DNA of 64,000 bases, from positions 1 to 64,000 of the forward strand of contig NZ_JASLGR010000059.1 of assembly GCF_030150155.1 (NCBI RefSeq). Direction: 5' to 3'. This document shows, one piece after another, positions 44,727 to 53,548 of the stretch. Each line of letters starts with the position of its first letter. Position 1 is the stretch's first letter. The translations under genes were made by a program, and so were the position numbers. The notes beneath the pieces were generated by a model. That model did not search any database. It was not told the origin of the DNA and saw only the letters and a program-made list of their open reading frames with translations. This DNA comes from Nocardioides sp. (GTDB lineage: Bacteria; Actinomycetota; Actinomycetes; Propionibacteriales; Nocardioidaceae).

Positions 44727-45841
44727 GGCGCGATGGTGAGGAACAGGAAGGCCGCCAGCAGCACCAGGTGCACAGCACCGTTCAGCGGCTTGGCCCGCCC
44801 CGGCACCACCGTCAACACGCTGACGATCCCGGACAGCACCAGCAAGGCCAACTGAAGCGACCCCAGCCCCAACGCAAGATCGCCGTCGATCCAGATCGAG
44901 GCGATCGCAATGGCCGGGATGGTGAGGCCGATGGAGGCCATCGCCGAACCGTAGGCCAGATTGAGGCTGATCTGGACGCGGTCACGCAGGGCGGCCCGCA
45001 CAGCGGCGATCGTCTCCGGGGCGAGCACCAGCAGGGCGATCACGACACCGACGACGGCGTGCGGCATGCCGAGGGCGTCGACGGCGTCCTCGATCGGGTA
45101 CGACTCGACCTTGGCCAGGCCGACGACGGCGATCAGGGAGACCAGCAGCATCGCGAGGCTGACCAGCGTCTCGCGCCCGGTCGGCGGGTCGGCGTGGTCG
45201 TCGCCGTCCAGGTCCGCCGGGTTGGTGCCCTGGGCCGCGGCGCCGCGCGCCACCGGCAGGAAGAAGTCACGGTGCTGCACGGTCTGGGTGAAGACAAAGC
45301 AGCCGTAGAGCGCGAGCGAGACGACAGCGGCGAACGCGAGCTGGTGGCCGGTGAAGATCGGGCCGGGCTCGCTGATGGTGAAGGTCGGCACCACCAGGGT
45401 CAGGCCGGCCAGCGCGAGCACCGTGGCCAGCGCCGAGCCGGTCCCCTCGGCGTTGAAGATGGCGAGCCGGTGCCGCACCGCCCCGACGACGAGCGAGAGC
45501 CCGACGATGCCGTTGAGCGTGATCATCACCGCAGCGAAGACGGTGTCACGCGCCAGGCCGGAGGTGTCCTTGCCCCCGGAGGACATCAGCATCAGGATCA
45601 GGCCGACCTCGATGATGGTGACGGCCACGGCGAGCAGCAGGGATCCGAACGGCTCCCCTACCCGGTGGGCGACCACCTCGGCTTGGTGCACGGCAGCCAG
45701 GACCGCAGCAACCAGGACGACCCCGATCACCCCCGCCATCACGGGACCCGGGTGAGTACCCCACACGAAGGCGAGTACGACAGCGCCCAGGAGTGGAGTG
45801 ATCACGGTCCAGCCCAATCGGCCTGTGGTCGATGCGCTCAT
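44723..45841 (-). CDS. Ca2+:H+ antiporter (CaCA family, ChaA-like)
   Basis: A 372-residue membrane protein with about eleven membrane segments. The two alpha-repeats are visible: VGEPFGSLLLAVAVTIIEVGLIL in the first half (in part) and VLAPETIAAVRAALRDRVQISLNLAYGSAMAS in the second (in part), each with the conserved acidic residue. It would extrude Ca2+ or Na+ in exchange for protons. A hydrophilic loop (about 195-215) contains LDGDDHADPP. The start is fixed by TAAAAT 6 nt before the ATG. Confidence 0.88.
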   Translation of the reverse strand: MSASTTGRLGWTVITPLLGAVVLAFVWGTHPGPVMAGVIGVVLVAAVLAAVHQAEVVAHRVGEPFGSLLLAVAVTIIEVGLILMLMSSGGKDTSGLARDTVFAAVMITLNGIVGLSLVVGAVRHRLAIFNAEGTGSALATVLALAGLTLVVPTFTISEPGPIFTGHQLAFAAVVSLALYGCFVFTQTVQHRDFFLPVARGAAAQGTNPADLDGDDHADPPTGRETLVSLAMLLVSLIAVVGLAKVESYPIEDAVDALGMPHAVVGVVIALLVLAPETIAAVRAALRDRVQISLNLAYGSAMASIGLTIPAIAIASIWIDGDLALGLGSLQLALLVLSGIVSVLTVVPGRAKPLNGAVHLVLLAAFLFLTIAP

Positions 45842-45847
45842 ATCGAC

Positions 45848-45853
45848 ATTTTA
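45848..45853 (-). promoter_or_regulatory. -10 box, leaderless promoter of the antiporter gene
   Basis: TAAAAT on the minus strand ends 6 nt before the ATG at 45841; it lies in an AT-rich 28-bp gap. Confidence 0.55.
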
Positions 45854-45869
45854 GTGGACCGAGCGAACC

Positions 45870-46562
45870 TCAGCGCCGACCGGTGATCAGGAACTGCTGA
45901 CGCACCTGGTGTCCGGGCGCGACCCCGAACCGTCGGTCGAGGGCTTCGATCGTCGGCAACGGCGTCACCGCGACCTCGCGCAGGCCCCCGGCTCGCAGCA
46001 CCTCGGCGGTGGCCTCGATGGAGGTGGCCTCGGCCAGCCGGAGGGCCCCCTCGGGTCGCTCGTCATAGAGGTCAACGCCACCGTGCGGGTACCAGGTGCT
46101 GTCCACCAGGGCGACCAGTCCGCCCGGTCGCAGCAGCCGGAGCCAGGCCTGCACCGCCGCGTCGGGATCGCGCAGGGTCCACGCCACGTAGCGTCCGACG
46201 ATCGCGTCGAACGTCTCCGCCTCGAACGGCGGGGCAACGGCGTCGCCCGCGCAGAACGTCGGCATGCGCGCACCGTCGGGCAGCGCTGCCGCATGCTCGC
46301 GGGCCCGCTCCAGCATCCCGTCGGCGAGGTCGATCCCGGTCACCTCGTGCCCCAGCCCCGCCACCACGAAGGCCACATGACCGCTCCCGGTGCCCAGGTC
46401 GAGCACCCGCGCCGGAGCCGGCGGCAGGCACCCTGCCCAGATCTCGCGCCAGGCCTCCACGTCGGCCTGGCGTCGCTCGGGGCGCTGCTGATAGTCGTCG
46501 TACGCCGGCGCGCGGTCGGTCCAGTAGGCGTTGATCGTCTCCTGGAAGGTCTGGTCACTCAT
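45870..46562 (-). CDS. Class I SAM-dependent methyltransferase
   Basis: A 230-residue methyltransferase. Motif I is VLDLGTGSGHVAFVVAGLG, with the acidic end of strand 2 in VTGIDLADGML and motif III around LLRPGGLVALVD. The methyl acceptor is unknown. Its ATG overlaps the stop of the ABC ATPase gene (ATGA), and it is the last gene of a four-gene transporter operon. A small-molecule methyltransferase tied to a FecCD importer suggests modification of the imported metallophore or corrinoid, but that is a guess. The longer frame to 47321 is shadow coding. Confidence 0.9.
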   Translation of the reverse strand: MSDQTFQETINAYWTDRAPAYDDYQQRPERRQADVEAWREIWAGCLPPAPARVLDLGTGSGHVAFVVAGLGHEVTGIDLADGMLERAREHAAALPDGARMPTFCAGDAVAPPFEAETFDAIVGRYVAWTLRDPDAAVQAWLRLLRPGGLVALVDSTWYPHGGVDLYDERPEGALRLAEATSIEATAEVLRAGGLREVAVTPLPTIEALDRRFGVAPGHQVRQQFLITGRR

Positions 46563-47344
46563 CGGGGCTCCTCGAGGGTGTGGGGATGGAAGTGCAGGAA
46601 GAGGTTCGGGCCGTCCTCGACGCGCTCGACACCGATGCCGTAGACGGGTTCGAGGTGCTCCGGGGTCAGGACCTCCGACGCCGGGCCGGCCGCCACGACC
46701 GCGCCCTGGCCCAGCAGCACCAGGTCGTCGCAGTAGCGGGCGGCCAGGTTGAGGTCGTGCAGCACCACCACGACGCTGCGGCCCAGGTCGTGGGCCAGGG
46801 ACGCCACCACGCCGAGCACCTCGTGTTGGAAGCGGATGTCGAGGTGGTTGGTGGGCTCGTCCAGCAGCAGGTGGGTGGCCTCCTGGGCCAGGGCGCGGGC
46901 GATCAGCACCCGCTGCCGCTCCCCACCCGAGAGCGCCGCGAACGGTCGCCGCGCCAGGTGGGTGGCACCGACCTGGGCCAGCGCCGTCGCTGCGGCCTGC
47001 TCGTCGTGGGCCGAGGCCCGGCCCCAGCCACCCAGGTGCGGGCTGCGGCCGATCAGCACCATCTCGGCGACGCTGAGCGAGCTGTCGGTGCCGCTCTCCT
47101 GGACCACGACGGCGATCTGGCGAGCGGTCTCGCGCGCCCCGAGCCGGGCCAGGTCCACGTCGTCGATCGTGACGCGTCCGTGCGGTGAGGTCAGGGCACC
47201 GTAGAGCAGCCGGAGCAGGGTGGACTTCCCGGCACCGTTGGGACCGATCAGGCCGAGCACCCGGCCGTGACGCGCCTGGACGCCGACCTGGTCGAAGAGC
47301 GCGGAGGCGCCGTACGACCACGACAGCCCCTCGGCGGCGATCAC
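46559..47344 (-). CDS. ABC transporter ATPase, FecE/BtuD type
   Basis: A 261-residue ATP-binding subunit. Walker A is GPNGAGKST, the Q-loop VVVQESGT, the signature LSGGERQR, Walker B THLLLDEPTNHLDI and the H-loop VVVLHDLN. It powers uptake through the FecCD permease encoded upstream on the same transcript. The order is permease, binding protein, ATPase, methyltransferase, all minus strand. Its GTG start overlaps the binding-protein stop as GTGA. Confidence 0.93.
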   Translation of the reverse strand: MIAAEGLSWSYGASALFDQVGVQARHGRVLGLIGPNGAGKSTLLRLLYGALTSPHGRVTIDDVDLARLGARETARQIAVVVQESGTDSSLSVAEMVLIGRSPHLGGWGRASAHDEQAAATALAQVGATHLARRPFAALSGGERQRVLIARALAQEATHLLLDEPTNHLDIRFQHEVLGVVASLAHDLGRSVVVVLHDLNLAARYCDDLVLLGQGAVVAAGPASEVLTPEHLEPVYGIGVERVEDGPNLFLHFHPHTLEEPR

Positions 47345-48360
47345 GAGGTGGTGCCGAACCGCTCGACGATGCGCTGCAGCCCGTCCACTGCCAGCGGGGT
47401 GGGCGGCTCGGTGAAGTTGAACAGCTGGGTCATCACGTCGCCGTTGCGGACCGCGGTGAGCTTGGCCGCACCGGGCACCGACGTCAGCGCCTTCGTCACG
47501 TCGGCGGCGTCGCCGTCGCTGTGCAGCAGGATCAGGACGTCGGGGTCGCGGCCGAGCAGCTCCTCGACGGTGACCTCGAAGACCCGCTCCTTCACGTCGC
47601 CGAAGACGTTGACCAGCCCGGCAGCACGCAGCTGCGGGTCCGCCATGCTGGCGGTGCCGTAGGCGTACGTCGTGCCACCGCCGACGGTCGGGTAGAGCAC
47701 CGCCGCCGTGCGTCCCGTGCCGGTGCCGACCGCGGCCTTGACCTTCTCCAGGCGGGTGCGCATCGCCGCGATCGCGGACTCGGCGCGGTCCTGGGCGTCG
47801 AAGACCGCGCCGTAGAGCCGGTACTGCACCTCGATGCTCGCGAAGGACGGCGTACCGCCGCCCGACGCGCACAGCGCGGGCTCCTCGATCAGTGGCAGAC
47901 CGACCGCGCTCAGCGAGGACCGGGAGAGGTTGTCCACCTCCCCCAGCACCAGGTCAGGGCGCTGGCCGAGCACCGTCTCCTTGGAGATCTGGAGGTGTCC
48001 GCTGGTGTCGAGCTTGTCGGTCAGCAGCGGGATCGCGTCCAGCTCGCTCTGGGTCGCGGCGTCGTAGTAGTCGCGCGGGTAGGAGCCGGCCCGGGCGGTC
48101 ACCCGGTCCAGCACGCCGAGTCCGTGCAGGTACGGCACCGCGGAGCTCTTCAGCAGCACCACCCGCTCAGGCTCGGCATCGAAGGTGACGGTGGCACCGC
48201 AGTTGCGCACGCTCACCGGGTACGCCGACCCGGCACCGTCCGACCCGGAGGTGGCGGCGCCCGAGCGGGCGGCCTCGGAGCCACAGCCGGTGGCGAGCAG
48301 GGTCACGCCGAGCAGGCCGGCCAGGGCGGCAGTGGCGCGCAGGAGACGGGGATGGGGCAT
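47341..48360 (-). CDS. ABC transporter substrate-binding lipoprotein (metallophore type)
   Basis: A 339-residue lipoprotein of the FecB/BtuF cluster (SBP class III). The signal peptide ends in LLATGC. The mature protein has the family segment ERVVLLKSSAVPYLHGLGV and a long connecting helix. This group binds siderophores, haem, cobalamin or other metal complexes; which one cannot be told. A Zur-like palindrome at the head of the operon points to zinc or a zincophore, and the cobalamin riboswitch nearby belongs to nrdAB, not to this operon. The start is 29 bp after the permease stop. Confidence 0.88.
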   Translation of the reverse strand: MPHPRLLRATAALAGLLGVTLLATGCGSEAARSGAATSGSDGAGSAYPVSVRNCGATVTFDAEPERVVLLKSSAVPYLHGLGVLDRVTARAGSYPRDYYDAATQSELDAIPLLTDKLDTSGHLQISKETVLGQRPDLVLGEVDNLSRSSLSAVGLPLIEEPALCASGGGTPSFASIEVQYRLYGAVFDAQDRAESAIAAMRTRLEKVKAAVGTGTGRTAAVLYPTVGGGTTYAYGTASMADPQLRAAGLVNVFGDVKERVFEVTVEELLGRDPDVLILLHSDGDAADVTKALTSVPGAAKLTAVRNGDVMTQLFNFTEPPTPLAVDGLQRIVERFGTTS

Positions 48361-48389
48361 CACAGGAGTCCTTGAGATCGGGGGCGGGA

Positions 48390-49463
48390 TCAGAGGGTGG
48401 TGGCGTGCAGACGCCGGATCAGGAGCAGCAGGAACGGCGCGCCGACCAAGGCGGTGATGATCCCGATCGGGATCTCCTGCGGGGCGAGCAGGGTGCGGGC
48501 GACGATGTCGGCCCAGACCAGGAGGATCGCGCCCATCAGGGCCGAGACGATCACGACGCGGGTGTGGGTGCCGCCGACGACGCGGCGGGCCAGATGGGGC
48601 ACGACCAGACCGACGAAGCCGATGCTGCCGCTGGCGGCCACGATCACGCCGACACAGAGCGCGACGGCGACCAGCACCTGGAGCCGGAACCGATCGGGCC
48701 GGATGCCCAGGGTGAGGGCGGTCTCGTCGCCGATGGCGAGGGCATCGAGGCGGCGGCCCCACAGGGCGAGCAGGGCGCAGACGCCGAGCACGACGACACA
48801 CACGATCGCCAGCGGCGGGTTCCACTGCGCCAGAGCGAGTGAGCCGAGCAGCCAGAACATCACCGAACGCGCGCCCTCGGCCGAGCCGGAGGCGAAGATC
48901 AGGAAGCTGGTCAGGGCATAGAGGGCGTAGCCGACCGCGACCCCGGCGAGGATCAGGCGGACCGAGGTCAGTCGCCCTCCGCTGCGGGCGACCACGAAGA
49001 CCAGGACGGAGGCGGCCAGGGCCCCGAGAAAGGCGGTGACCTGGAGGCTGTACTCGGTGAAGCCGACGCCGACACCGAAGAGGATCGCCGCGGCGGCACC
49101 GCTGGAGGCCCCCGAGTTCACGCCCAGCAGGTAGGGATCGGCCAGCATGTTGCGCACCATCGCCTGGAGGGCGAGGCCACACACCGCCAGGCCGGCGCCG
49201 ACGGCGACGGCCAGCACCACCCGGGGCAGGCGGACCTGCCACACGATCGCGTCGACGGGGCCCGACCAGGTGCTCTCCCCTGGCCAGCCGAGCAGGTGGT
49301 GGCCGACCACGCGGGCGACGGTGCCCGGTGCCACGGCGTAGGCGCCGCTGCCGACGGCGACCACCGCGGTGGCTACCAGGGCCACGCTCAGCCCGAGGAT
49401 CCACCTTCCGGCGCGGCGCCGGGACGCCGCCAGTCCGAGGGTCTCCGCGACCGTCGTCGACAT
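48390..49463 (-). CDS. FecCD-type ABC permease
   Basis: A 357-residue permease with about ten membrane segments. It includes WQVRLPRVVLAVAVGAGLAV, GVNSGASSGAAAAIL and the conserved GSIGFVGLVVPHLARR loop of the FecCD family, and ends in LIRRLHATTL. It imports iron, haem, B12 or other metal complexes. The ATG at 49463 has a GTG alternative three codons upstream. It is the first gene of the operon; a palindrome lies 32 bp before the ATG. Confidence 0.92.
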   Translation of the reverse strand: MSTTVAETLGLAASRRRAGRWILGLSVALVATAVVAVGSGAYAVAPGTVARVVGHHLLGWPGESTWSGPVDAIVWQVRLPRVVLAVAVGAGLAVCGLALQAMVRNMLADPYLLGVNSGASSGAAAAILFGVGVGFTEYSLQVTAFLGALAASVLVFVVARSGGRLTSVRLILAGVAVGYALYALTSFLIFASGSAEGARSVMFWLLGSLALAQWNPPLAIVCVVVLGVCALLALWGRRLDALAIGDETALTLGIRPDRFRLQVLVAVALCVGVIVAASGSIGFVGLVVPHLARRVVGGTHTRVVIVSALMGAILLVWADIVARTLLAPQEIPIGIITALVGAPFLLLLIRRLHATTL

Positions 49464-49494
49464 GCCTGACACAGGTCACGCTCCCTTGTTTTAT

Positions 49495-49509
49495 TGCGAA
49501 CCATTTGCA
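49495..49509 (-). promoter_or_regulatory. Zur-like operator upstream of the FecCD operon
   Basis: TGCAAATGGTTCGCA on the minus strand is a 7-1-7 imperfect palindrome (TGC.AA...TT.GCA). It agrees at 11 of 15 positions with the consensus TGAAAATGATTTTCA I recall for actinobacterial Zur. It is flanked by an AT-rich patch that may carry the promoter. Confidence 0.4.
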
Positions 49510-49652
49510 ACAGCGAGAAAGTAGCAGAGCGTTGCGGGCGGGGTGAAGGGCGGCCGCCGAGGGTTCGGCCACTCGTCACCTCCGCGTTGCCGACCGGTGT
49601 CGCCGTACCGCATCGGACCCCTCGACACCACATCGGGGCGATGCGACACCGA

Positions 49653-49668
49653 CCACTACATCTAGGTA
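49653..49668 (+). promoter_or_regulatory. NrdR box 1
   Basis: Core CTACATCTAG matches the NrdR consensus CwAtATaTwG at 8 of 10 positions. It sits exactly 31 bp before box 2, the usual in-phase spacing. Confidence 0.65.
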
Positions 49669-49683
49669 GTTACATCGTCGTAA

Positions 49684-49699
49684 GAACGAGATATGGTGT
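49684..49699 (+). promoter_or_regulatory. NrdR box 2
   Basis: Core CGAGATATGG followed by TGT matches the NrdR pattern at 7 of 10 core positions. Together with box 1 it lies upstream of the cobalamin riboswitch and nrdAB. Confidence 0.6.
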
Positions 49700-49706
49700 C
49701 GCACGC

Positions 49707-49892
49707 AGCTGGTTCCCCGCTCTCCTCGGAGGGCGTGGAGGCAACAGGGAACCCGGTGAGATTCCGGGACTGCCCCGCAGCGGTAAGTGAGAACGAACCT
49801 CGTCAACAGCACTGGAGCCTCGGCTCTGGGAAGCGGCGAACAGTAGGAACCGGCCTCGGCCGAAGGCTCACGAGTCCGAAGACCTGCCAGCG
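49707..49892 (+). ncRNA. Cobalamin riboswitch controlling nrdAB
   Basis: The aptamer core is present in order: GGGAACCCGGTGAGATTCCG, GGACTGCCCCGCAGCGGTAA, a CACTGG box, CTGGGAAGCGG, and GAGTCCGAAGACCTGCC. These are the conserved P3-P6 and B12-box elements of the AdoCbl/B12 riboswitch family. A perfect 10-bp hairpin follows at once. Such riboswitches upstream of class I nrdAB are established in Streptomyces, where B12 turns off the oxygen-dependent reductase in favour of the B12-dependent class II enzyme. Confidence 0.95.
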
Positions 49893-49915
49893 CATCGCAT
49901 CCGTCGGATGCGATG
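49893..49915 (+). promoter_or_regulatory. Hairpin directly 3' of the cobalamin aptamer
   Basis: CATCGCATCC (49893-49902) and its exact complement (49906-49915) enclose a 3-nt loop. It abuts the aptamer and is about 120 nt before the nrdA start. It is the probable expression platform; no U-run follows, so its mechanism is uncertain. Confidence 0.55.
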
Positions 49916-50033
49916 GTCTGAGGCCTCGTGGGACGGCCGACGGCTGAGTCGGTGCCGTCATCGGTCCCCTCCCACCCCGTCACCCCTCCCCGAGAAATCC
50001 GGCCACGGAAGTCGATCTCGCGAGGAGAGAGAA

Positions 50034-52427
50034 ATGACGGTGACTGAAGCACCCGCCCGCACCACGATGATGGTGCGCAAACGCAACGGCGACAGCGAGG
50101 CTGTCGACGTGACGAAGATCGTTCGGGCTGTTGATCGGGTCAGTGCCGACCTTCCTGCCGTGGACCCGATGCGGGTCGCCACTCGCACGATCAGTGGGCT
50201 GTACGACGGCGCCACCACGTCCGAGCTGGACCGGCTCTCGATCCAGACCGCCGCCGAGCTGATCGGCGAGGAGCCGGAGTACTCCCGGCTCGGCGCCCGG
50301 CTGCTGGCCGGCTACATCGACAAGGAGGTCCGCAACCAGGGCGTGGCCTCCTTCAGCCAGTCGATCGCGCTCGGCCACGCCGAGGGGATCATCGGCGACG
50401 AGACCGCCGCGTTCGTCAAGGACAACGCCCGCAAGCTCGACTTCGCCATCGACGAGACCGCCGACCACCGGTTCGAGTACTTCGGCCTGCGCACCGTCTA
50501 CGACCGCTACCTGCTGCGTCACCCGATCACCCGTGACGTCGTCGAGACCCCGCAGTACTTCCTCCTCCGGGTCGCCTGCGGTCTGGCCCAGAGCCCGGCC
50601 GAAGCGATCGAGTTCTACCGCCTGATGTCCTCGATGGCCTACCTGCCGTCGAGCCCGACTCTGTTCAACTCCGGCACCCGGCACACCCAGATGTCCTCGT
50701 GCTACCTGGTCGACTCCCCCAAGGACGAGCTGGAGTCGATCTACAGCCGCTACTCCCAGGTCGCCAAGCTGTCGAAGTTCGCCGGCGGCATCGGGATCGC
50801 GTTCTCCCGGATCCGCGGTCGCGGTGCCCTGATCCGCGGCACCAACGGCCAGTCCAACGGCATCGTGCCGTTCCTGCGCACCCTGGACGCCTCGGTGGCC
50901 GCGGTCAACCAGGGCGGGCGCCGCAAGGGCGCCGCGTGCGTCTACCTGGAACCGTGGCACCCCGACGTCGAGGAGTTCCTGGAGCTGCGCGACAACACCG
51001 GCGAGGAGGCCCGGCGTACGCACAACCTCAACCTCGCGCACTGGATCCCCGACGAGTTCATGCGCCGGGTCGAGGCCGACGCCGAGTGGTCCCTGATCGA
51101 CCCGTCGGTGGCCCCCGAGCTGCCCGACTTGTGGGGCGACGCGTTCGATCGGCGCTACCGGCAGCTGGAGGCCGAGGGAGCCGTCGTACGGACGCTCAAG
51201 GCGCGCGACCTGTACGCCAAGATGATGCGCACCCTGGCCCAGACCGGCAACGGCTGGATGACGTTCAAGGACGCCTCCAACCGGACCTGCAACCAGACCC
51301 GTGACGACGCCGTCGGCCCGGGCAACCCCACCGTGCACCTGTCCAACCTGTGCACCGAGATCATCGAGGTCTCCTCCGACGGGGAGACCGCGGTGTGCAA
51401 CCTCGGCTCGATCAACCTCGCCCAGCACCTGACCCCCACCGGCATCGACTGGGAGCGACTGCGCACCACCGTCCGGATCGCGGTGCCGCTGCTGGACCGC
51501 GTGATCGACGTGAACTTCTACCCCAGTGACGAGGCCGCCGCCTCCAACCCGCGCTGGCGTCCGATCGGCCTGGGCCTGATGGGGCTCCAGGACGCGCTCT
51601 TCGCCCTCGGCCTGCCGTTCGACTCCCCCGAGGCGCTGGAGCTCTCCACCCGGGTGCAGGAGGAGATCTACCTCTCCGCCCTGGAGGTCTCTGCCACCCT
51701 GGCTGAGCAGTACGGCGCCCACCCGCTGTTCGACCGGACCCGCGCCGCCACGGGGCAGCTCCAGCCCGACCTGTGGGGCGTGACGCCGACGCAGACCGAG
51801 CGCTGGGACGCCCTGCGTGCTCGGGTCGCCGCCCACGGACTGCGCAACTCCCTGATGATCGCGATCGCCCCCACGGCCACGATCGCCTCCATCGCGGGGT
51901 GCTACGAGTGCATCGAGCCGCAGGTGTCGAACCTGTTCAAGCGCGAGACGCTGTCGGGTGAGTTCCTTCAGGTCAACACCGCCCTGGTCCGCGAGCTCAA
52001 GGCCCGCCACCTGTGGACGCCGGAGATCCGCGAGGCGATCAAGCGCGCCGAGGGCTCCATCCAGGGCATCGAGGCGATCCCCGCCGACCTGCGCGTGCTC
52101 TACCGGACCGCCTGGGAGCTGCCCCAGAAGGCCCTGATCGAGATGGCGGCCGCCCGGTCGCCGTACATCGACCAGAGCCAGTCCCTCAACCTGTTCCTGG
52201 CCGGCCCGACGATCGGGAAGCTGTCGTCGATGTACCGCTACGCCTGGCAGTCCGGCCTCAAGACGACGTACTACCTGCGCTCGCGTCCGGCCACCCGGAT
52301 CGCCCAGACCACCGTCACCCTCACCCAGGCCGCACCCGCGGCCGTCACCGAACCGACCACCTACACCGACGAGGAGGCACTCGCCTGCTCGCTCGAGAAC
52401 CCCGAGAGCTGCGAGGCCTGCCAGTGA
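50034..52427 (+). CDS. nrdA: Ribonucleoside-diphosphate reductase class I, large subunit
   Basis: A 797-residue class I large subunit. An ATP-cone is at about 12-100 (MVRKRNGDSEAVDVTKIVRA), followed by the catalytic ten-stranded barrel. The active-site stretch LCTEIIEV and CNLGSINLAQ contains the catalytic Cys pair region, and the C-terminal ESCEACQ supplies the redox Cys pair. It converts ribonucleotides to deoxyribonucleotides with NrdB. The start at 50034 follows GAGGAGAGAGAA; the frame is open upstream to 49908 but that would lie in the riboswitch hairpin. The stop overlaps the nrdB GTG. Confidence 0.96.
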   Translation: MTVTEAPARTTMMVRKRNGDSEAVDVTKIVRAVDRVSADLPAVDPMRVATRTISGLYDGATTSELDRLSIQTAAELIGEEPEYSRLGARLLAGYIDKEVRNQGVASFSQSIALGHAEGIIGDETAAFVKDNARKLDFAIDETADHRFEYFGLRTVYDRYLLRHPITRDVVETPQYFLLRVACGLAQSPAEAIEFYRLMSSMAYLPSSPTLFNSGTRHTQMSSCYLVDSPKDELESIYSRYSQVAKLSKFAGGIGIAFSRIRGRGALIRGTNGQSNGIVPFLRTLDASVAAVNQGGRRKGAACVYLEPWHPDVEEFLELRDNTGEEARRTHNLNLAHWIPDEFMRRVEADAEWSLIDPSVAPELPDLWGDAFDRRYRQLEAEGAVVRTLKARDLYAKMMRTLAQTGNGWMTFKDASNRTCNQTRDDAVGPGNPTVHLSNLCTEIIEVSSDGETAVCNLGSINLAQHLTPTGIDWERLRTTVRIAVPLLDRVIDVNFYPSDEAAASNPRWRPIGLGLMGLQDALFALGLPFDSPEALELSTRVQEEIYLSALEVSATLAEQYGAHPLFDRTRAATGQLQPDLWGVTPTQTERWDALRARVAAHGLRNSLMIAIAPTATIASIAGCYECIEPQVSNLFKRETLSGEFLQVNTALVRELKARHLWTPEIREAIKRAEGSIQGIEAIPADLRVLYRTAWELPQKALIEMAAARSPYIDQSQSLNLFLAGPTIGKLSSMYRYAWQSGLKTTYYLRSRPATRIAQTTVTLTQAAPAAVTEPTTYTDEEALACSLENPESCEACQ

Positions 52428-53470
52428 GCATCGACATGGACGCCGACCTGTCCCTGACCGCGACCACCCACCAGCTGCTGCTCGACCCGGGTCTGGACCT
52501 GACCCTGCGACCGATGCGGTACCCGCACTTCTTCGAGCGGTTCAAGGACGCGATCAAGAACACCTGGACCGTCGAGGAGGTCGATCTGCACACCGACCTC
52601 AAGGACCTGGCTCGGATGTCTCCGGCCGAGCGCCACCTGGTCTCGCGCCTGGTCGCGTTCTTCGCCACCGGCGACACCATCGTGGCCAACAACCTGGTGC
52701 TCAACCTCTACCAGCACGTGAACTCTCCCGAGGGGCGGCTCTACCTGAGCCGTCAGCTCTTCGAGGAGGCGGTGCACGTGCAGTTCTACCTGAACCTGCT
52801 CGACACCTACGTGCCCGACGAGAAGGAGCGGTTCGAGGCCTTCGCGGCCGTGGACAACATCCCCTCCATCAAGGCCAAGGCCGACTTCTGCTTCAAGTGG
52901 ATCGACTCCCTGGGCGACCTGAAGACCCTGAACTCGAAGGAGGACCGCAAGGCCTTCCTGCTCAACCTGATCTGCTTCGCCGCGGTGATCGAGGGCCTGT
53001 TCTTCTATGGAGCGTTCGCCTACGTCTACTTCCTGCGCTCGCGCGGCCTGCTCAACGGTCTGGCCTCGGGCACGAACTGGGTCTTCCGGGACGAGTCCAT
53101 GCACATGGGCTTCGCCTTCGACGTGGTCGACACCGCCCGTGCCGAGGAGCCGGACCTGTGGGACGACGAGATGGGTGCCCAGGTCCGCGAGATGCTGATG
53201 GAGGGCGTCGACTGCGAGGCGCAGTTCGCCGAGGACCTGCTCGGCCAGGGCGTGGCCGGGCTCTCGATCGCCGACATGCGCTCCTACCTGGAGTACGTCG
53301 CCGACCGCCGGATGGAGCGTCTGGGCCTGCCCGTGATCTACGGCTCGGCCAACCCGCTGGCGTTCATGGAGCTCCAGGACGTCCAGGAGCTGTCGAACTT
53401 CTTCGAGCGTCGGGTCTCGGCCTACCAGGTCGGCGTCACCGGCGAGGTCGGCTTCGACGAGGACTTCTGA
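52424..53470 (+). CDS. nrdB: Ribonucleoside-diphosphate reductase class I, small subunit
   Basis: A 348-residue radical-generating subunit. The di-iron ligands are visible: Asp84, Glu115 and His118 in EEAVHVQFY, and Glu and His in the EGLFFY and RDESMHMGF segments. Tyr122, the radical Tyr, is present as in E. coli NrdB. It forms a complex with NrdA. The GTG at 52424 overlaps the nrdA stop as GTGA; an ATG at 52436 is the alternative. No class II nrdJ or nrdR gene is in the window. Confidence 0.96.
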   Translation: MSIDMDADLSLTATTHQLLLDPGLDLTLRPMRYPHFFERFKDAIKNTWTVEEVDLHTDLKDLARMSPAERHLVSRLVAFFATGDTIVANNLVLNLYQHVNSPEGRLYLSRQLFEEAVHVQFYLNLLDTYVPDEKERFEAFAAVDNIPSIKAKADFCFKWIDSLGDLKTLNSKEDRKAFLLNLICFAAVIEGLFFYGAFAYVYFLRSRGLLNGLASGTNWVFRDESMHMGFAFDVVDTARAEEPDLWDDEMGAQVREMLMEGVDCEAQFAEDLLGQGVAGLSIADMRSYLEYVADRRMERLGLPVIYGSANPLAFMELQDVQELSNFFERRVSAYQVGVTGEVGFDEDF

Positions 53471-53489
53471 GCCCGTCAGGGCACGAGAG

Positions 53490-53533
53490 AACCGCGGTGC
53501 GTGAGGGCCACAACGTCGTCACGCACCGCGGTT
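53490..53533. terminator. Bidirectional hairpin terminator between nrdB and nagA
   Basis: A perfect 15-bp stem, AACCGCGGTGCGTGA (53490-53504) with its complement at 53519-53533, and a 14-nt loop. On both strands the end of the stem is T-containing. It serves the convergent nrdB and nagA transcripts. Confidence 0.8.
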
Positions 53534-53548
53534 GATCTCGAGGGGTCC

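Noticed and set aside
46563..47321. N-terminal extension of the methyltransferase
   Set aside because: This part is the shadow of the ABC ATPase gene on the same strand; the methyltransferase sequence begins at the ATG at 46562.
49980..52010. 676-codon open frame opposite nrdA
   Set aside because: Antisense to a fully conserved nrdA and covers the riboswitch downstream region; composition typical of shadow frames.
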